44,241 bases of DNA from Rhodospirillales bacterium. Its GTDB lineage: Bacteria > Pseudomonadota > Alphaproteobacteria > Rhodospirillales > Magnetovibrionaceae. The translations under genes were made by a program, and so were the position numbers. Within the stretch, counting starts at the first letter, position 1. Each line of letters opens with the position of its first letter. Positions 43,695 to 44,241 of this stretch are shown here, in pieces. The stretch is from contig JANLGW010000107.1 in assembly GCA_024653965.1 (NCBI GenBank), forward strand, positions 1 to 44,241, given 5' to 3'. The notes beneath the pieces are model-generated. The model saw nothing but the letters and a program-made list of their open reading frames with translations. It did not search any database and was not told where the DNA came from.

Positions 43695-44241
43695 GAATGC
43701 AAAAGCCGTTCGATGCCTATAGACAATGGTGTTTGGGGTTCCCAGCCGATCTTGGACGTTGTCTTACGGATGTCTAGCACCAGATTTGAAATGGTTGAGG
43801 TTGGCGAGGTCGCCATAATGGTTCGATTCGCCTGTCCTGCACAGGATAATATCGTCTGCGCCAAGCTCCGTACAGATACGCCTAGACCCGATCCAATGTT
43901 GAAGATGCCTGTTGTTTCTGTGTTGAGAATGGCAAGCACCCCTTTTGCCACGTCTTCAACCCAGACATAATCACGGATAGGGGTATCGTCCCGCACAGTG
44001 ATCGGCCCCGGAGCGTCCAATTGGGCAATAATATCTGACAACACATTTTCAGTCGACATGCCCGGGCCATATACATTGCCAATGCGCATCACGGTGCCGC
44101 CATGGTCCAAAACCAGTTGTTCGCGCAGGTGCTTTTGCTGCGCATAGGCGTTGTTAGGAGCGACTTGTTCGTTCGTGCCGTTTGGACAGGTATTCTGATC
44201 TCCATAAACGGCAGCGGATGAAGCAAATATGATCCGGCCAA
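43691..44241 (-). CDS. NAD-dependent epimerase/dehydratase, partial (N-terminus beyond right edge)
   Basis: The frame is open from the right edge to its TGA stop at 43691-43693, about 183 codons. The visible part is the C-terminal two thirds of an extended SDR: FASSAAVYGDQN, the catalytic YxxxK as YAQQK, VMRIGNVYGPG, IRDYVWVEDVAKGVLAI and FNIGSGLGVSVRSLAQ. A TTG within the frame at 44110 is not the start because conserved residues continue upstream. It resembles GalE-like 4-epimerases and WbpP/WcaG-type enzymes. It overlaps the NeuC/LegG-like gene by ATGA, so it belongs to the nonulosonate operon or its precursor supply. Exact reaction is not determined. Confidence 0.88.
   Translation of the reverse strand, partial: GRIIFASSAAVYGDQNTCPNGTNEQVAPNNAYAQQKHLREQLVLDHGGTVMRIGNVYGPGMSTENVLSDIIAQLDAPGPITVRDDTPIRDYVWVEDVAKGVLAILNTETTGIFNIGSGLGVSVRSLAQTILSCAGQANRTIMATSPTSTISNLVLDIRKTTSKIGWEPQTPLSIGIERLLHS

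Noticed and set aside
43314-43970. 218-codon plus-strand frame
   Set aside because: Antisense to the NeuC/LegG-like gene and the partial epimerase, both with diagnostic motifs; no domain of its own.
1-44241. Mobile elements, tRNA or CRISPR arrays as explanation of the mosaic
   Set aside because: No transposase or integrase motif, no tRNA-like structure and no regularly spaced repeat was recognised on either strand by reading.

Overview
The window is one continuous surface-polysaccharide locus. There are no rRNA or tRNA genes, no CRISPR array, and no recognisable insertion sequence. Gene style fits an alphaproteobacterium, plausibly a marine Rhodospirillales-type organism: very tight packing, ATGA/GTGA overlaps, moderate GC, and Wzx/Wzy-type polysaccharide genes mixed with a nonulosonic acid (legionaminic-type) pathway. 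The organism assignment is inference from style only. Almost everything is on the minus strand, so transcription runs right to left; the exception is a three-gene plus-strand island at 2672-5290.

Layout. (1) 1-2518, minus: GDP-L-fucose supply (gmd and the start of fcl, which runs off the left edge) and a GT2 glycosyltransferase. (2) 2672-5290, plus: a GT4 glycosyltransferase and two SAM methyltransferases, divergent from block 1 and converging on block 3 through a shared CTAG stop. (3) 5287-17189, minus: GT4, Wzx-like flippase, asparagine synthase-like amidotransferase 1, GT2, an unusual fusion of a Wzy-like polymerase with a GT4 enzyme, amidotransferase 2, a membrane-anchored transglutaminase-like protein and a methyltransferase. 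(4) 17190-17663: the only gene-free stretch over 300 bp, with a candidate promoter for block 3. (5) 17664-32958, minus and visibly more AT-rich: GT9-like and GT11 (fucosyltransferase)-like enzymes, four methyltransferases, a GT-C membrane enzyme, amidotransferase 3, a DPM/GtrB-type polyprenyl-phosphate glycosyltransferase, an SGNH + MBOAT O-acetylation pair, two GT4 enzymes and a radical SAM/SPASM enzyme. (6) 32955-44241, minus: a capsule-type GT-B enzyme and a legionaminic-type CMP-nonulosonate module: cytidylyltransferase, HAD phosphatase, two methyltransferases, NeuB-SAF-cupin synthase, Gfo/Idh/MocA oxidoreductase, LegB dehydratase, PtmE-type guanylyltransferase, NeuC/LegG hydrolysing epimerase and a partial SDR epimerase at the right edge.

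Working together (inference): the locus would build a glycan containing fucose and a legionaminic-type sugar, assemble it on a lipid carrier, flip and polymerise it, and decorate it by O-methylation, O-acetylation, amidation of carboxyl groups and periplasmic glycosylation. No export machinery (Wza/Wzc, ABC transporter, ligase) and no LegC aminotransferase or LegH acetyltransferase lies inside the window. The most unusual items are the polymerase-glycosyltransferase fusion, the three amidotransferases (one with altered synthetase-site residues) beside a transglutaminase-fold protein, the NeuB-SAF-cupin fusion and the orphan radical SAM enzyme.
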